64,000 nt of DNA, from assembly GCA_024399655.1 (NCBI GenBank), contig JAKSNP010000009.1, forward strand, positions 1 through 64,000, in the 5' to 3' direction. This DNA comes from Paludibacteraceae bacterium (lineage in GTDB: Bacteria; Bacteroidota; Bacteroidia; Bacteroidales; Paludibacteraceae). The first letter of the stretch is position 1, and each line of letters begins with the position of its first letter. The position numbers and the translations under genes are program-made. Under the pieces are notes generated by a model. It saw only the letters and a list, made by a program, of their open reading frames with translations, ran no database searches and was not told the DNA's origin. Below are positions 19,690 to 28,378 of this stretch, one piece after another.

Positions 19690-21009
19690 ATGGAACAATT
19701 TATGATGCCCGCATGGGCGATGATTCCTTTCGGAATTATGCTGATGGCCATTGCGATCGGTCCAATGGTGGCAGCCGAATTCTGGGAGAAGAATCTCAAC
19801 AAGTTGATTGTATCCGTAGTGTTAGGCGTCCCCGTTGCAGCCTATATGATTGCAAAAGGTCTGGGCGTGGAACTCATGGATACGGTGTTTTTTGATTATG
19901 TGCCCTTCATTATCCTGTTGCTGGCACTGTTTGTGATTACCGGCGGTATCCACCTGAGCGGTGATATCAAAGCCAAACCGATCGTCAATACCCTTTTCCT
20001 CGCTATCGGTTTTGTTCTGGCATCCCTTATGGGAACCACGGGTGCTGCCATGTTGCTCATCCGTCCGGTATTGGCCACTAACGAACAGCGCAAGTACAAG
20101 ATGCACACCGTTCTTTTCTTCATCGCTTTGGTCGCCAACTGCGGCGGTTTGATGACTCCCCTCGGCGATCCTCCATTGTTCATGCTCTTCCTCCGTGGCG
20201 CAAGTTTCGGTTGGTTCGCATCCATGTGGGCTCCCTGGCTCTTTACGGGCGTATTGCTCCTGCTGCTCTATTATGCTGTCGACACTTATTTCTATAAGAA
20301 AGAAGATTGGGTGAATCTGAGCGCTGATAGCCATGAGGTGAAGAAACTGCAGGTGACGGGTAAAATTAATTTCCTGTATCTGCTGGGCGTAGTGGCTTGT
20401 GTGGCTTTCCTCAATGCCGGTACCATCCCTGCGATGGGTGAAGAAGGTGCTAATATCTTCGTGAAATATCTCCGTGAAATAGCATTGATTATCCTGCTGG
20501 TGCTCAGCATGCTTACCACTCCCAAAAAAGTGAGATACGAGGACAATAAATATACATGGGCTCCGATTCTCGAAGTGGCCGCTCTCTTTATCGGTATATT
20601 CGTTACTATGGCTCCTGCCCTTATCTTCCTCAAACAGAATGCGGCAAATCTGGGCTTGAATCAGATATGGCAATATTACTTCTCCACCGGTCTGCTTTCC
20701 TCGTTCCTTGACAATACTCCTACCGCAGTAGCATTCCACTCAATGGCCACCGGTTTGAGTCCCGAAATCATGGCGTCGATGGATGCCAATATGGTGGCAG
20801 GTGTACCGGAATTGCTTCTGAAAGCCATTTCGATTGCAGCCGTATTCTTCGGCAGTATGACCTATATCGGCAACGGCCCCAACTTTATGGTGAAAGCTAT
20901 TGCTGAGGAGAACAAGATTTCAATGCCGAGTTTCTTTGGCTATATGATCAAGTTCTCGTTGGTAGTGTTGCTGCCTGTATATGTATTGGTTTGGCTGATC
21001 TTCCTTTAA
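19690..21009 (+). CDS. nhaD: Na+/H+ antiporter, NhaD type
   Basis: A 439-aa membrane protein with about 12 hydrophobic segments, of the ion-transporter superfamily that includes NhaD and ArsB. Typical phrases are GDPPLFMLFLRGASF, the conserved TGAAMLLIRPVL, LDNTPTAVAFHSMA and GNGPNFMVKAIAEENKISMPSFFGY. It should export Na+ in exchange for protons at the inner membrane. No strong promoter was found in the 41-bp gap after the AmpG-like gene, so it may belong to the lepA transcript. Confidence 0.9.
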   Translation: MEQFMMPAWAMIPFGIMLMAIAIGPMVAAEFWEKNLNKLIVSVVLGVPVAAYMIAKGLGVELMDTVFFDYVPFIILLLALFVITGGIHLSGDIKAKPIVNTLFLAIGFVLASLMGTTGAAMLLIRPVLATNEQRKYKMHTVLFFIALVANCGGLMTPLGDPPLFMLFLRGASFGWFASMWAPWLFTGVLLLLLYYAVDTYFYKKEDWVNLSADSHEVKKLQVTGKINFLYLLGVVACVAFLNAGTIPAMGEEGANIFVKYLREIALIILLVLSMLTTPKKVRYEDNKYTWAPILEVAALFIGIFVTMAPALIFLKQNAANLGLNQIWQYYFSTGLLSSFLDNTPTAVAFHSMATGLSPEIMASMDANMVAGVPELLLKAISIAAVFFGSMTYIGNGPNFMVKAIAEENKISMPSFFGYMIKFSLVVLLPVYVLVWLIFL

Positions 21010-21043
21010 TCGGTTCGAAATTTAACATAATGTTTTGACCTAT

Positions 21044-21697
21044 ATGGGATTTGTAGATTCTGTTATCTCGTGGTATTCGACGCACATGAATTTGGCGTCG
21101 GTTACCGCGTTGATGACTATTGAAAGTTCATTCATCCCCTTCCCCAGTGAAGTGGTGATTCCTCCTGCAGTATATATGGCTGCGGCTCCTGAAAGTCCGC
21201 TGTATGTGACGGGAGTGTACGGCGTGGATGTGGCCCTCATTGTCCTTTTCGGTACGATCGGCGCTATGCTTGGTGCCATCATTAATTATGTATTGAGTGC
21301 TTGGCTCGGCAGACCCTTTATATATTGGTTCGCCGACAGCAAAGTGGGGCATTTCCTGCTCTTGGATGGCGAGAAAGTAAAAAAAGCCGAAGACTATTTT
21401 TGTGCTCACGGCAAAAGCAGCACATTGATCGGCCGTTTTATCCCGTGTATTCGCCAACTGGTTAGTATTCCTGCCGGTTTGGCACGTATGCATTTCGGCT
21501 GGTTTTGCTTGTATACCTTCATCGGTGCGTTCGCCTGGAACTGCGTCCTTGCTCTGCTCGGATATATCGCACACGGACAAATGGACCTGATTCAGAAATA
21601 CAGCCACGAAGTGGGATTGGCTATCATTATTCTGTTTGTTTCCGCTTTCGTTATTGCCGGCATCAAACAGTTTATCAAATTCAGAAAGAAGAACTGA
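21044..21697 (+). CDS. DedA-family membrane protein
   Basis: A DedA/SNARE-associated-family protein of 217 aa. Family marks: E in TALMTIESSFIPFPSEVV, the phrase GAIINYVLSAWLGRPF, and FIGRFIPCIRQLVSIPAGLARM with its essential Arg residues. Members scramble undecaprenyl phosphate or phosphatidylethanolamine and support membrane homeostasis. The open frame begins with TTG at 21035; the ATG at 21044 is preferred. It lies 34 bp after nhaD, probably in the same operon, and is ended by the terminator at 21789-21820. Confidence 0.9.
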   Translation: MGFVDSVISWYSTHMNLASVTALMTIESSFIPFPSEVVIPPAVYMAAAPESPLYVTGVYGVDVALIVLFGTIGAMLGAIINYVLSAWLGRPFIYWFADSKVGHFLLLDGEKVKKAEDYFCAHGKSSTLIGRFIPCIRQLVSIPAGLARMHFGWFCLYTFIGAFAWNCVLALLGYIAHGQMDLIQKYSHEVGLAIIILFVSAFVIAGIKQFIKFRKKN

Positions 21698-21788
21698 TCG
21701 CTTCCTCTCGGGGTTCGATCTGCCGGTCGGGTACGATGATACCGATTCGTAAGGTCGGAAGAGGGAAATATATCAGCATATACAAATC

Positions 21789-21820
21789 AACAAGAGGCGA
21801 CTTGACGGTCGCCTCTTGTT
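21789..21820. terminator. Bidirectional terminator between dedA and the Wzz-like gene
   Basis: A perfect 13-bp stem (AACAAGAGGCGAC and its complement) with a 6-base loop lies between two convergent genes. Tails are short, with TTATGTTTG on plus and TTGATTTG on minus. Confidence 0.75.
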
Positions 21821-21884
21821 ATGTTTGTCGGTTTTGTCGATATCTTTATTGTATCGTTTGATATTTTATTGTCCCGTTTCAGGA

Positions 21885-22853
21885 TTAGTAGGATAACCAA
21901 TCCTTGATTTCATGACGGTAGGTGATGATTGCAGCAATCAATGTGGCCAGAATCCAACCGATAATGCAACCGATCAGCATGCAAATACTGCGACGGTTGA
22001 CTGCACGCATGCTCATCACGAAGTGGTTTTGCAGCACTACGGGAGCCGTGCAATACGCCAATCTGGTCTCGCGATAGTGTTTCTGTTGATAGAAATCCTG
22101 AATCTCGTCCAGGAAAAGACGGATACGGCGTTCACCCAATACGAGGCCGCTATATTTCTTTTCTACTATTTGAGGTGCTCCCATAGATGCTCCTTCTGCA
22201 AAATAGAACGATGAAGTCAGACTGTCTAATTTTTCGGCCTGATCCATGTCGAATTGATGCTCGCGCTCCATATTGGTGCGAGTCAGTTGATAGGCTTGCT
22301 CAAACTGGGGATCCGCATTCATATAGGCCATGATTTTTTCCTCGAACAAAGGAATGAATTTGGGATCTTTGGTGCGGAATTGCAGCATCAGCATATCGGG
22401 TACGCGTACATTGAGCGTATCGGTAAGGGGCGCTTTTTGTTTCAGGTCGATATAATCCACGGTACCGTCAGCCAAGCAGTCCTGCATATAGAAAGTACGG
22501 AAATGGTTGATCCGCCATGCTTCTGCCGGCAAACCTAACATCTTCCCCAAACTTTGCTCTTCCGAAATCCATACGGGAGCTATGTTGTTCAAGGCTTCAA
22601 AACGGATGCGGGCCGCTTCAGCTGTGGGACCGTTGAGGATGGCAATCGCTTCCACCTTGTATATCTTGTTGGCCGGACGCGAATAATACACCCCTGCAGC
22701 TATGCCGAGTATGGTGATGGGAAGCACTATCCACCATTTACGCCAAGTCAGGCGTATCTGTTCGATGATAATGTCGCGTATCCAATTGATTGCTTTTCCA
22801 ATAGATTGCGCGCATGCTTTGCACGCGTCAAAAAAATTAGGTTCGTGATCCAT
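21885..22853 (-). CDS. Wzz-like chain-length determinant family protein
   Basis: A 322-aa inner-membrane protein with two membrane segments, one near the N-terminus (about 39-58, WWIVLPITILGIAAGVYYS) and one near the C-terminus (about 294-312), and a large periplasmic part between them rich in helices and Gln/Glu. This is the topology of Wzz/PCP co-polymerases that set O-antigen or capsule length. No C-terminal tyrosine-kinase domain is present. It lies 116 bp behind ftsZ with no promoter of the house type and no terminator between, so it may be read from the division operon. Substrate unknown. Confidence 0.75.
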   Translation of the reverse strand: MDHEPNFFDACKACAQSIGKAINWIRDIIIEQIRLTWRKWWIVLPITILGIAAGVYYSRPANKIYKVEAIAILNGPTAEAARIRFEALNNIAPVWISEEQSLGKMLGLPAEAWRINHFRTFYMQDCLADGTVDYIDLKQKAPLTDTLNVRVPDMLMLQFRTKDPKFIPLFEEKIMAYMNADPQFEQAYQLTRTNMEREHQFDMDQAEKLDSLTSSFYFAEGASMGAPQIVEKKYSGLVLGERRIRLFLDEIQDFYQQKHYRETRLAYCTAPVVLQNHFVMSMRAVNRRSICMLIGCIIGWILATLIAAIITYRHEIKDWLSY

Positions 22854-22968
22854 TTTTTTTATGTGTAATTGGTGTTATAATTCTGATGGTTGGGATGATT
22901 CTCCAGCCTGGATTCTGTCCGTATGGGGGAATCTTCCGGTTTCTGTCGCTTTTATCTTGCCTGCCGGG

Positions 22969-24369
22969 TTATCCGCGACGTCCGCGAAGCCATGGCCTTC
23001 TGGCAAAAGGTGATCTTTGCTCTTCGGCTTTCTTGGGTTGAGGAGTCGGGATTGGGGCCGCATTTGACATGTCATCTTCGTCAAGGTGAAGAATCAGTTC
23101 ACCCGACTCGGTCTGATCTACGGCCGGTTCCGGCTTTATTTCCTCAATTTCAGCTTCTGCTGCGGGAATCTGTACAGATTCGGTCAAGTCGATTTCCGTG
23201 CATTGTTCGTCTTCTCGAGGCAGGTCTTCTTGCTCTATTTCGGTCTTCGGCTCTTCTTGTTCTATTTCGGTCTTCGGCTCTTCTTTAGACTGTTTTTCGG
23301 TCTGTTCCTTGTAATAATCATTGATGGCTTCATCGATAGTAGGTCCTTCGTTGGTTTCGCCTTCCACCTCGTTGATATAGGGGAGGTCGCTCACTTCGTA
23401 TCCGGTAGCCAACAGGGTCACGCGTACTTCATCTTCCAATGTATCGTCGATGGTAGCGCCCCATTGTACTTCCACTTCACTGCCCACTTCTTCCACAAAC
23501 TCGTTTATCTGGTCGATTTCTTGCATCCGGATGGCATCTTCTCTCGAGAAATAGAATTGCATCAATATGCGTTTTGCGCCATGTACGTCATTCGTATTGA
23601 TGAGCGGTGAGTTGAGCGCATCTGCAATCGCTTTCTTGATTCGTTCTTCGCCTTTGGCTTTTCCTACGTTCATGATAGCCATGTGCCCGTTCTTCAATGT
23701 GTTGTATACATCCGAGAAGTCGGTGTTGATATAGCCGGGTACGGTAATGATTTCCGCAATCGAACGGGCGGCATTGCATACCACATCATCCGATTTGGAG
23801 AATGCGTTGAGGAAGTCGAGATCGGGATAGATTTGTTTGAGTTTCTCGTTGTTGATCACCAGCAAGGCATCCACATGCTTGTTGAGACGTGCCACACCGG
23901 TCATCGCTTTGCGAATCTTGATCTTGCCTTCAAATTTGAACGGGATTGTGACGATACCAACGGTCAGGATGCCGAGTTCTTGTGCCACTTCTGCTACGAT
24001 CGAACTGGCACCTGTTCCGGTACCTCCGCCCATTCCGGCCGTCAAGAACAGCATCTTGGTACCGTCGTTGAGCGCTTCTTTGATTCGGTCGCGACTTTCT
24101 TCCGCGTATTGAGCGGCCAACTCGGGACGCCCTCCGGCTCCTAGACCCGGACCTAATTGAAGTTTTGCGGGAACGGATGATTTGCTCAAAGCTACATTAT
24201 CCGTGTTGCATACAAGAAAACTGACATCCTGTATGCCTTGACTGTACATGTAGTTGATGGCGTTGCATCCGCCGCCGCCTACACCCATAACTTTGATTAT
24301 CTTTTCCGATTGAGGCTCGATTTGAATGTCTTCATCCAATGTGGTGATGTCGTTGAGTATATCTTCCAT
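22969..24369 (-). CDS. ftsZ: Cell-division GTPase FtsZ
   Basis: The tubulin-like GTPase that forms the division ring. The 466-aa protein shows GVGGGGCNAINYM (about 29-41), the tubulin signature GGGTGTG (114-120) and a T7 loop VPGYINTDFSDV. After the globular part (about 1-325) a long acidic linker carries an exact 9-residue tandem repeat, EEPKTEIEQ twice (about 362-381), then a short basic C-terminal tail SPFARRPWLRGRRG. That tail is richer in Arg than the usual FtsA-binding peptide. It is the last classical gene of murC-ftsQ-ftsA-ftsZ. Confidence 0.98.
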   Translation of the reverse strand: MEDILNDITTLDEDIQIEPQSEKIIKVMGVGGGGCNAINYMYSQGIQDVSFLVCNTDNVALSKSSVPAKLQLGPGLGAGGRPELAAQYAEESRDRIKEALNDGTKMLFLTAGMGGGTGTGASSIVAEVAQELGILTVGIVTIPFKFEGKIKIRKAMTGVARLNKHVDALLVINNEKLKQIYPDLDFLNAFSKSDDVVCNAARSIAEIITVPGYINTDFSDVYNTLKNGHMAIMNVGKAKGEERIKKAIADALNSPLINTNDVHGAKRILMQFYFSREDAIRMQEIDQINEFVEEVGSEVEVQWGATIDDTLEDEVRVTLLATGYEVSDLPYINEVEGETNEGPTIDEAINDYYKEQTEKQSKEEPKTEIEQEEPKTEIEQEDLPREDEQCTEIDLTESVQIPAAEAEIEEIKPEPAVDQTESGELILHLDEDDMSNAAPIPTPQPKKAEEQRSPFARRPWLRGRRG

Positions 24370-24414
24370 GTTGATAGTGATTTTTCTTGATTGGTTTTTC
24401 GGATAAAATGACGC

Positions 24415-25689
24415 TTATATTTGGTTAGTGCCGAATACATCCAGAATGATACCTTTGGCTTTGTCTATAATTTTGGGAGGAGCAATTACACGGTTGGGGT
24501 GATTTTCACGATAGTCGGCTCCAATAATCAATCCGCCAATCAAACTCGAATATTCGGGAGAATACCATTCTTCGTCGGTATCAGCTGCCAACAGTTGGGA
24601 ATGATCGCCGTAGCCAACCTCGATGCTCGTCTTGGGCTGGAGATATTCCAGTAATCCGTTCAACTGGCTGCCGCCACCCGTCAGCAGGATCTTGCCGATC
24701 TGGCCTTCATAAGGCTTGAGAGCTTCCAATACGGGTGCCATGATCAGGTCCAATTTTTCTTCTATCCAGCCGGCCATTTCGCTTAATGAGATAATTGTGG
24801 TGGATTCACCGTTGGCCGATTTCAAACGGTATTTGGCATCTTTCTCCAAGAAACGGGGAGAAGCCACACCTATCTGTTCTTTTGCCTTACGGGCCGAAGT
24901 CAGCAATATGTCGTGCGATGCAATCGCATCCGTCAACGCCTCCGAACCGTTGGCGAATACATGAGTCAATAAATAGGAATCGCCTTTGAATACGGACAGC
25001 GTCATTGTTTCCGCGCCGAAGTCCAAAACAGCACAACCCTCGTCCAATATCTCAGGTTCGCTGGCGGCAAAAGCGGAGAGCAGCGCCTCAGGACGGATAA
25101 TGTTCATATCAATAGATTTTCCGGCCCGGTCGAAACTGGCGGAAACTTTATCCACAAGGGCGCGGTTGCCTACAAAAGCCGTATAGTGGGCCTCGATGTT
25201 GCGAACGCGCTGGTCGAGTGACGGTGCTTCGTTCTGCATCACGCCGTCGGCAATGTAATAACAGGGCACCAACCCCAAAACGGCCAGACTGGGATATTTG
25301 TTTTCAATCTTGTTTTTGCATTCCTCTTCCAATTCGTCAAGCAAAGCGTCTGACACCACTTGTTTCACCACTTGATCCCGATGACTCTTGACGGGCACGG
25401 TTTGCATGGATTGCCCGCCCAACAGCACACATGCTGCCGGAATAGGCTGGATATCAAGCCTGTTGCAAAGCAGGCGGATCGCTTCATTGATCATGAATGC
25501 GATATTGGATGAATTGGCCACCACACCGTGCTCTATACGCGCGTTTTGGTTGCTATGCTCGTATGCCAGAATGCGTAAGGTGTCGTAATCAACGCGTTCG
25601 GCGGCCATAGCACGAACTCCGCTGCTTCCTAAATCGAGCACTACGAGCGGCAGGGATGAGGGATTGATGTTCTTCTGTTTCTTGGTCAT
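24415..25689 (-). CDS. ftsA: Cell-division protein FtsA
   Basis: An actin-like ATPase that anchors FtsZ to the membrane and recruits the divisome. The 424-aa protein has the phosphate-1 phrase VVLDLGSSGVRAM near the N-terminus, the SHS2/1C domain (about 95-180), phosphate-2 VLDFGAETMTLSVF and the adenosine motif ILLTGGGSQLNGLLEYL. A C-terminal amphipathic stretch (KGIILDVFG) is compatible with membrane targeting. Gap to ftsZ is 45 bp, with ftsQ just upstream. Confidence 0.96.
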   Translation of the reverse strand: MTKKQKNINPSSLPLVVLDLGSSGVRAMAAERVDYDTLRILAYEHSNQNARIEHGVVANSSNIAFMINEAIRLLCNRLDIQPIPAACVLLGGQSMQTVPVKSHRDQVVKQVVSDALLDELEEECKNKIENKYPSLAVLGLVPCYYIADGVMQNEAPSLDQRVRNIEAHYTAFVGNRALVDKVSASFDRAGKSIDMNIIRPEALLSAFAASEPEILDEGCAVLDFGAETMTLSVFKGDSYLLTHVFANGSEALTDAIASHDILLTSARKAKEQIGVASPRFLEKDAKYRLKSANGESTTIISLSEMAGWIEEKLDLIMAPVLEALKPYEGQIGKILLTGGGSQLNGLLEYLQPKTSIEVGYGDHSQLLAADTDEEWYSPEYSSLIGGLIIGADYRENHPNRVIAPPKIIDKAKGIILDVFGTNQI

Positions 25690-25708
25690 AAATGTCTTGG
25701 TTTGGGCG

Positions 25709-26440
25709 TTATTTTCGTCCTATTACTTGCCCGGTGAAGCGTAAATCCAATTCTCGATACGCAGGAATAGAATCGGGCTTGTTTCGGTGGAATGTTTTCA
25801 ATTTGTCCAATTTGCTTTCGTAATCATCCAACGGCCCCAAGCAAACCACGGCTTCTGTATTCGTCATCTGCAGCTTTACGTCGTGAGGACTGTTCACGCG
25901 TATGTTGGAGATAAGTTCTTTCCAATATCGGTTCTGCTGTAGCCATTTGGCGAAATCGTAAAGTTCGTTGCATGCCATCCGTTCACCTATGTTCCCGCTC
26001 GCTTTGATCAGCGAGGCGGGCAGGTTACGGGCTATCGGCATCGGGCGGCGTTCCGTATCCACCAGATAGTTGCCGTTAGCGCTTGAAATCCGCAAAAGGG
26101 GGATTCGCTGGTTGAGGCGTATGCATACTTTGTCCTGTGTGGTGATATAGCATTCTGCATCATGAACCATAGGGTGGGATGCTATCAGCCGCTCAATCGC
26201 ATCGGTATTCACCTGCTCGATGGGGTTATGCAAGGGATAAAGGCGGTTGACGCGTAGCATACTCATCACTTCGGCTTTCTGAATGAATTGTCGCTCCGTG
26301 CTGTCTGCAATAATCACCTCTATGCTTTGGCATACATGCCCTGCATTCAGCTTCCTGCTGTATACGCAACCGAATACGAGGTACGCAGCAGCCAATATGC
26401 CGCACACGATGGAAATTATATTTTTTGTTCTGTCTGTCAC
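25709..26440 (-). CDS. ftsQ: Cell-division protein FtsQ
   Basis: A bitopic inner-membrane protein of the FtsQBL complex, 243 aa: short cytoplasmic N-terminus, one membrane segment (about 7-27, IISIVCGILAAAYLVFGCVY) and a periplasmic POTRA-like region (about 45-120) followed by the beta domain. Identity rests on position between murC and ftsA as much as on sequence, since FtsQ is weakly conserved. It follows murC by 12 bp. Confidence 0.88.
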   Translation of the reverse strand: MTDRTKNIISIVCGILAAAYLVFGCVYSRKLNAGHVCQSIEVIIADSTERQFIQKAEVMSMLRVNRLYPLHNPIEQVNTDAIERLIASHPMVHDAECYITTQDKVCIRLNQRIPLLRISSANGNYLVDTERRPMPIARNLPASLIKASGNIGERMACNELYDFAKWLQQNRYWKELISNIRVNSPHDVKLQMTNTEAVVCLGPLDDYESKLDKLKTFHRNKPDSIPAYRELDLRFTGQVIGRK

Positions 26441-26452
26441 TCTTTTAACGGG

Positions 26453-27889
26453 TTAAGGTTGTTGAAGGGTTCTGGTCAAATCGCCTACCAGCCTGTCGAT
26501 ATCGCCGGCTCCCAAACTCATTACCACTTTTGCTTTCCCGTCGGCGTTTACCATGCGGCGGATATGGTCGGTCAGGTTGACTTTCTCCACCACTTCCACT
26601 TCGCATTTCGGATTAGCCTTTCGGCATTTTTCCATCAGCCATTCGGAATTCACTCCTGCGATAGGCAGTTCGCGCGCCGGATAGACGGGCAGCAGTATCA
26701 AACGGTCGAATTGGCTCAATACGGCAGCAAAATCATCGGCAAAGTCACGCGTACGGGTGAAAAGATGCGGTTGAAATATACCGATCGCTTCACGTTGGGG
26801 GTATATCTTCCGTATGGATTCTATCGAGGCATTCAATTCGGTCGGGTGGTGCGCATAGTCGTCAATATAGGCTATCTGCGGTGTGTTGAGATGAATATTG
26901 AACCTTCTGTAGACTCCGCGGAAAGATGCCAATCCGGCTTTCAGTTCTTCGGCGCTTACTCCGTTCATTAGCGCTATGCTCATTGCGGCTACCGCGTTTT
27001 CTATGTTCACCCATACGGGAACCCCCAACTGCATATCTCGAATGACGGTCGGCTTGGGGTAAGTGCTGTGGAAATCGAATCGAATGGCCCCGTCTTCCAC
27101 GCGAATACGGTCAGCGTAGAAATCGGCCGGTTCACACCCCGAATAGGTGAGTGTGCGGCATGACGCTCCGTGCAATTCGAACCCTTTTTTCAGTACGATG
27201 GTATCGCTTACCAAAGAGGCGTAATGATCAAAACTCTCTTGATAGGCGGCTGCCGTGCCGTAGATGTCCAGATGGTCGGGCTCGATTGAAGTGATAACGG
27301 ACATATAAGGAGTCAGCCTGTGAAAACTGCGGTCGTATTCGTCGGCTTCCACCACCACCAGGTCGCTTTTGGGGTCCAGCAGCAGGTTGCTGCCGTAATT
27401 CTGACTGATGCCTCCTAAGAAGGCGTTCGTGCTTATCTTCGATTCATGCAGCAGATGAGCCAACAGGGTGGAAGTGGTGGTTTTGCCGTGGGTTCCTGCT
27501 ACGCATAATGCACGCAGTTGTCGGGTCACCAGTCCCAGCACTTCCGAGCGTTTGCGAATGTCGTAACCGTGCTCGCGAAGCCAACGATATATAGGCTGGT
27601 CTGCAGGAACGGCAGGAGTCAATACCACCAGGGTTTCCTTCGGGTTCATTCGGGTGATATCTTCACCCACTTCGTCCGTGTATTGTATGCTTATCCCTTC
27701 CGTTTCCAAGGCTTTGGTCAGGGGCGACGGTGTACGGTCGTAACCTGATACGCGCAAACCGCGCGTATGGAAATAACGCGCCAACGCGCTCATGCCTATA
27801 CCGCCTATTCCTAAAAAATATAGAGTCTTTATGTCTTGGTCGTTTGCCATCTCTTTTCTTGGTTTTGACTTTGTGCTTTCTTTTGCCAT
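26453..27889 (-). CDS. murC: UDP-N-acetylmuramate--L-alanine ligase
   Basis: Adds L-alanine to UDP-MurNAc in the cytoplasm, the first amino acid of the peptidoglycan stem. The 478-aa protein has the N-terminal FLGIGGIGMSALA, the ATP loop GTHGKTTT (132-139), the Mur-ligase EADEYDRSF and the C-terminal YAHHPTEL. The first ATG is used, since it comes about 45 nt behind the promoter; a second ATG 13 codons later (27850) is possible. Heads the operon murC-ftsQ-ftsA-ftsZ. The other mur/fts genes usually upstream (murG, ftsW, mraY) are not here: the region upstream holds a divergent tRNA. Confidence 0.97.
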   Translation of the reverse strand: MAKESTKSKPRKEMANDQDIKTLYFLGIGGIGMSALARYFHTRGLRVSGYDRTPSPLTKALETEGISIQYTDEVGEDITRMNPKETLVVLTPAVPADQPIYRWLREHGYDIRKRSEVLGLVTRQLRALCVAGTHGKTTTSTLLAHLLHESKISTNAFLGGISQNYGSNLLLDPKSDLVVVEADEYDRSFHRLTPYMSVITSIEPDHLDIYGTAAAYQESFDHYASLVSDTIVLKKGFELHGASCRTLTYSGCEPADFYADRIRVEDGAIRFDFHSTYPKPTVIRDMQLGVPVWVNIENAVAAMSIALMNGVSAEELKAGLASFRGVYRRFNIHLNTPQIAYIDDYAHHPTELNASIESIRKIYPQREAIGIFQPHLFTRTRDFADDFAAVLSQFDRLILLPVYPARELPIAGVNSEWLMEKCRKANPKCEVEVVEKVNLTDHIRRMVNADGKAKVVMSLGAGDIDRLVGDLTRTLQQP

Positions 27890-27932
27890 CGGTGTTTTTC
27901 GGTATTCGAAGGCATATTATCCAAAAAGCCTG

Positions 27933-27963
27933 CAAAATTACGAAAAAAAAATGAGATATGCAA
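27933..27963 (-). promoter_or_regulatory. Promoter of the murC-ftsQAZ operon
   Basis: On the minus strand TTG (27961-27963), 20 bases with a T9 run, TAATTTTG (27933-27940) then CA. It is back-to-back with the tRNA-Ala promoter. Confidence 0.87.
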
Positions 27964-27990
27964 GAAAAAATCAAAAAAATAAACTAAAAA

Positions 27991-28022
27991 TTTGCGTATG
28001 TCAAAAAAATGCCGTACCTTTG
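27991..28022 (+). promoter_or_regulatory. Promoter of tRNA-Ala
   Basis: TTTG (27991-27994), 20 bases with an A7 run, TACCTTTG (28015-28022) then CA. The tRNA begins 20 bases later. Confidence 0.88.
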
Positions 28023-28042
28023 CAGCCGAATTTGAAAGAAAC

Positions 28043-28115
28043 GGGGTACTAGCTCATCTGGTAGAGCGCAACACTGGCAGTGTTGAGGTGAGGAGTTCGA
28101 GTCTCCTGTGCTCCA
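28043..28115 (+). tRNA. tRNA-Ala, anticodon GGC
   Basis: A 73-nt cloverleaf. The acceptor stem GGGGTAC pairs with GTGCTCC (two G-U pairs), discriminator A. The anticodon stem CAACA/TGTTG carries loop CTGGCAG with anticodon GGC, reading GCC and GCU alanine codons. The T arm has GTTCGAGTC. The G3-U70 pair, the alanine identity element, is present. CCA is not encoded. A dedicated promoter and a terminator flank it. Confidence 0.97.
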
Positions 28116-28142
28116 CTTCAACTTGGATTTTTTAGGAATCGA

Positions 28143-28178
28143 AAAGAGAAACGGCAGATGTCGTTTCTCTTTGTTTTT
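28143..28178 (+). terminator. Terminator of tRNA-Ala
   Basis: An 11-bp stem (AAAGAGAAACG and its complement, 8-base loop) is followed by TGTTTTT. Confidence 0.88.
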
Positions 28179-28232
28179 CCGTTGGCCATGATGTAGGATT
28201 GCAGCCTGAAGGACATGGGTTATTGACGGTTC

Positions 28233-28271
28233 GTTTATCTTACGTTTATGTTACGTTTAGCTCTCGATAAA
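28233..28271. repeat. Dispersed 39-bp repeat, copy 1
   Basis: Contains tandem 11-mers of the type TTTATGTTACG and ends TCTCGATAAA. It matches 39784-39822 at 37 of 39 positions in the same orientation. It lies between the tRNA terminator and the 3' end of aroC. Confidence 0.85.
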
Positions 28272-28313
28272 CGTACGGCTATTTTTGGACTTAAATTGAT
28301 AGAACAAGAAGGG

Positions 28314-28378
28314 AGTTTTGTCTTATTTTTTGTTCTTATTTCTTGTTCTTGCTTTTGTTCTTATTTTTCGTTCTCGTC
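28314..28378. repeat. TTCTTATTT-type low-complexity repeat running into aroC
   Basis: Irregular units of TTGTTCTTATTT type start in the intergenic space and reach into the last codons of aroC, where they encode the Asn/Gln/Glu/Asp-rich tail. The aroC tail was probably lengthened by this slippage. Confidence 0.65.
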
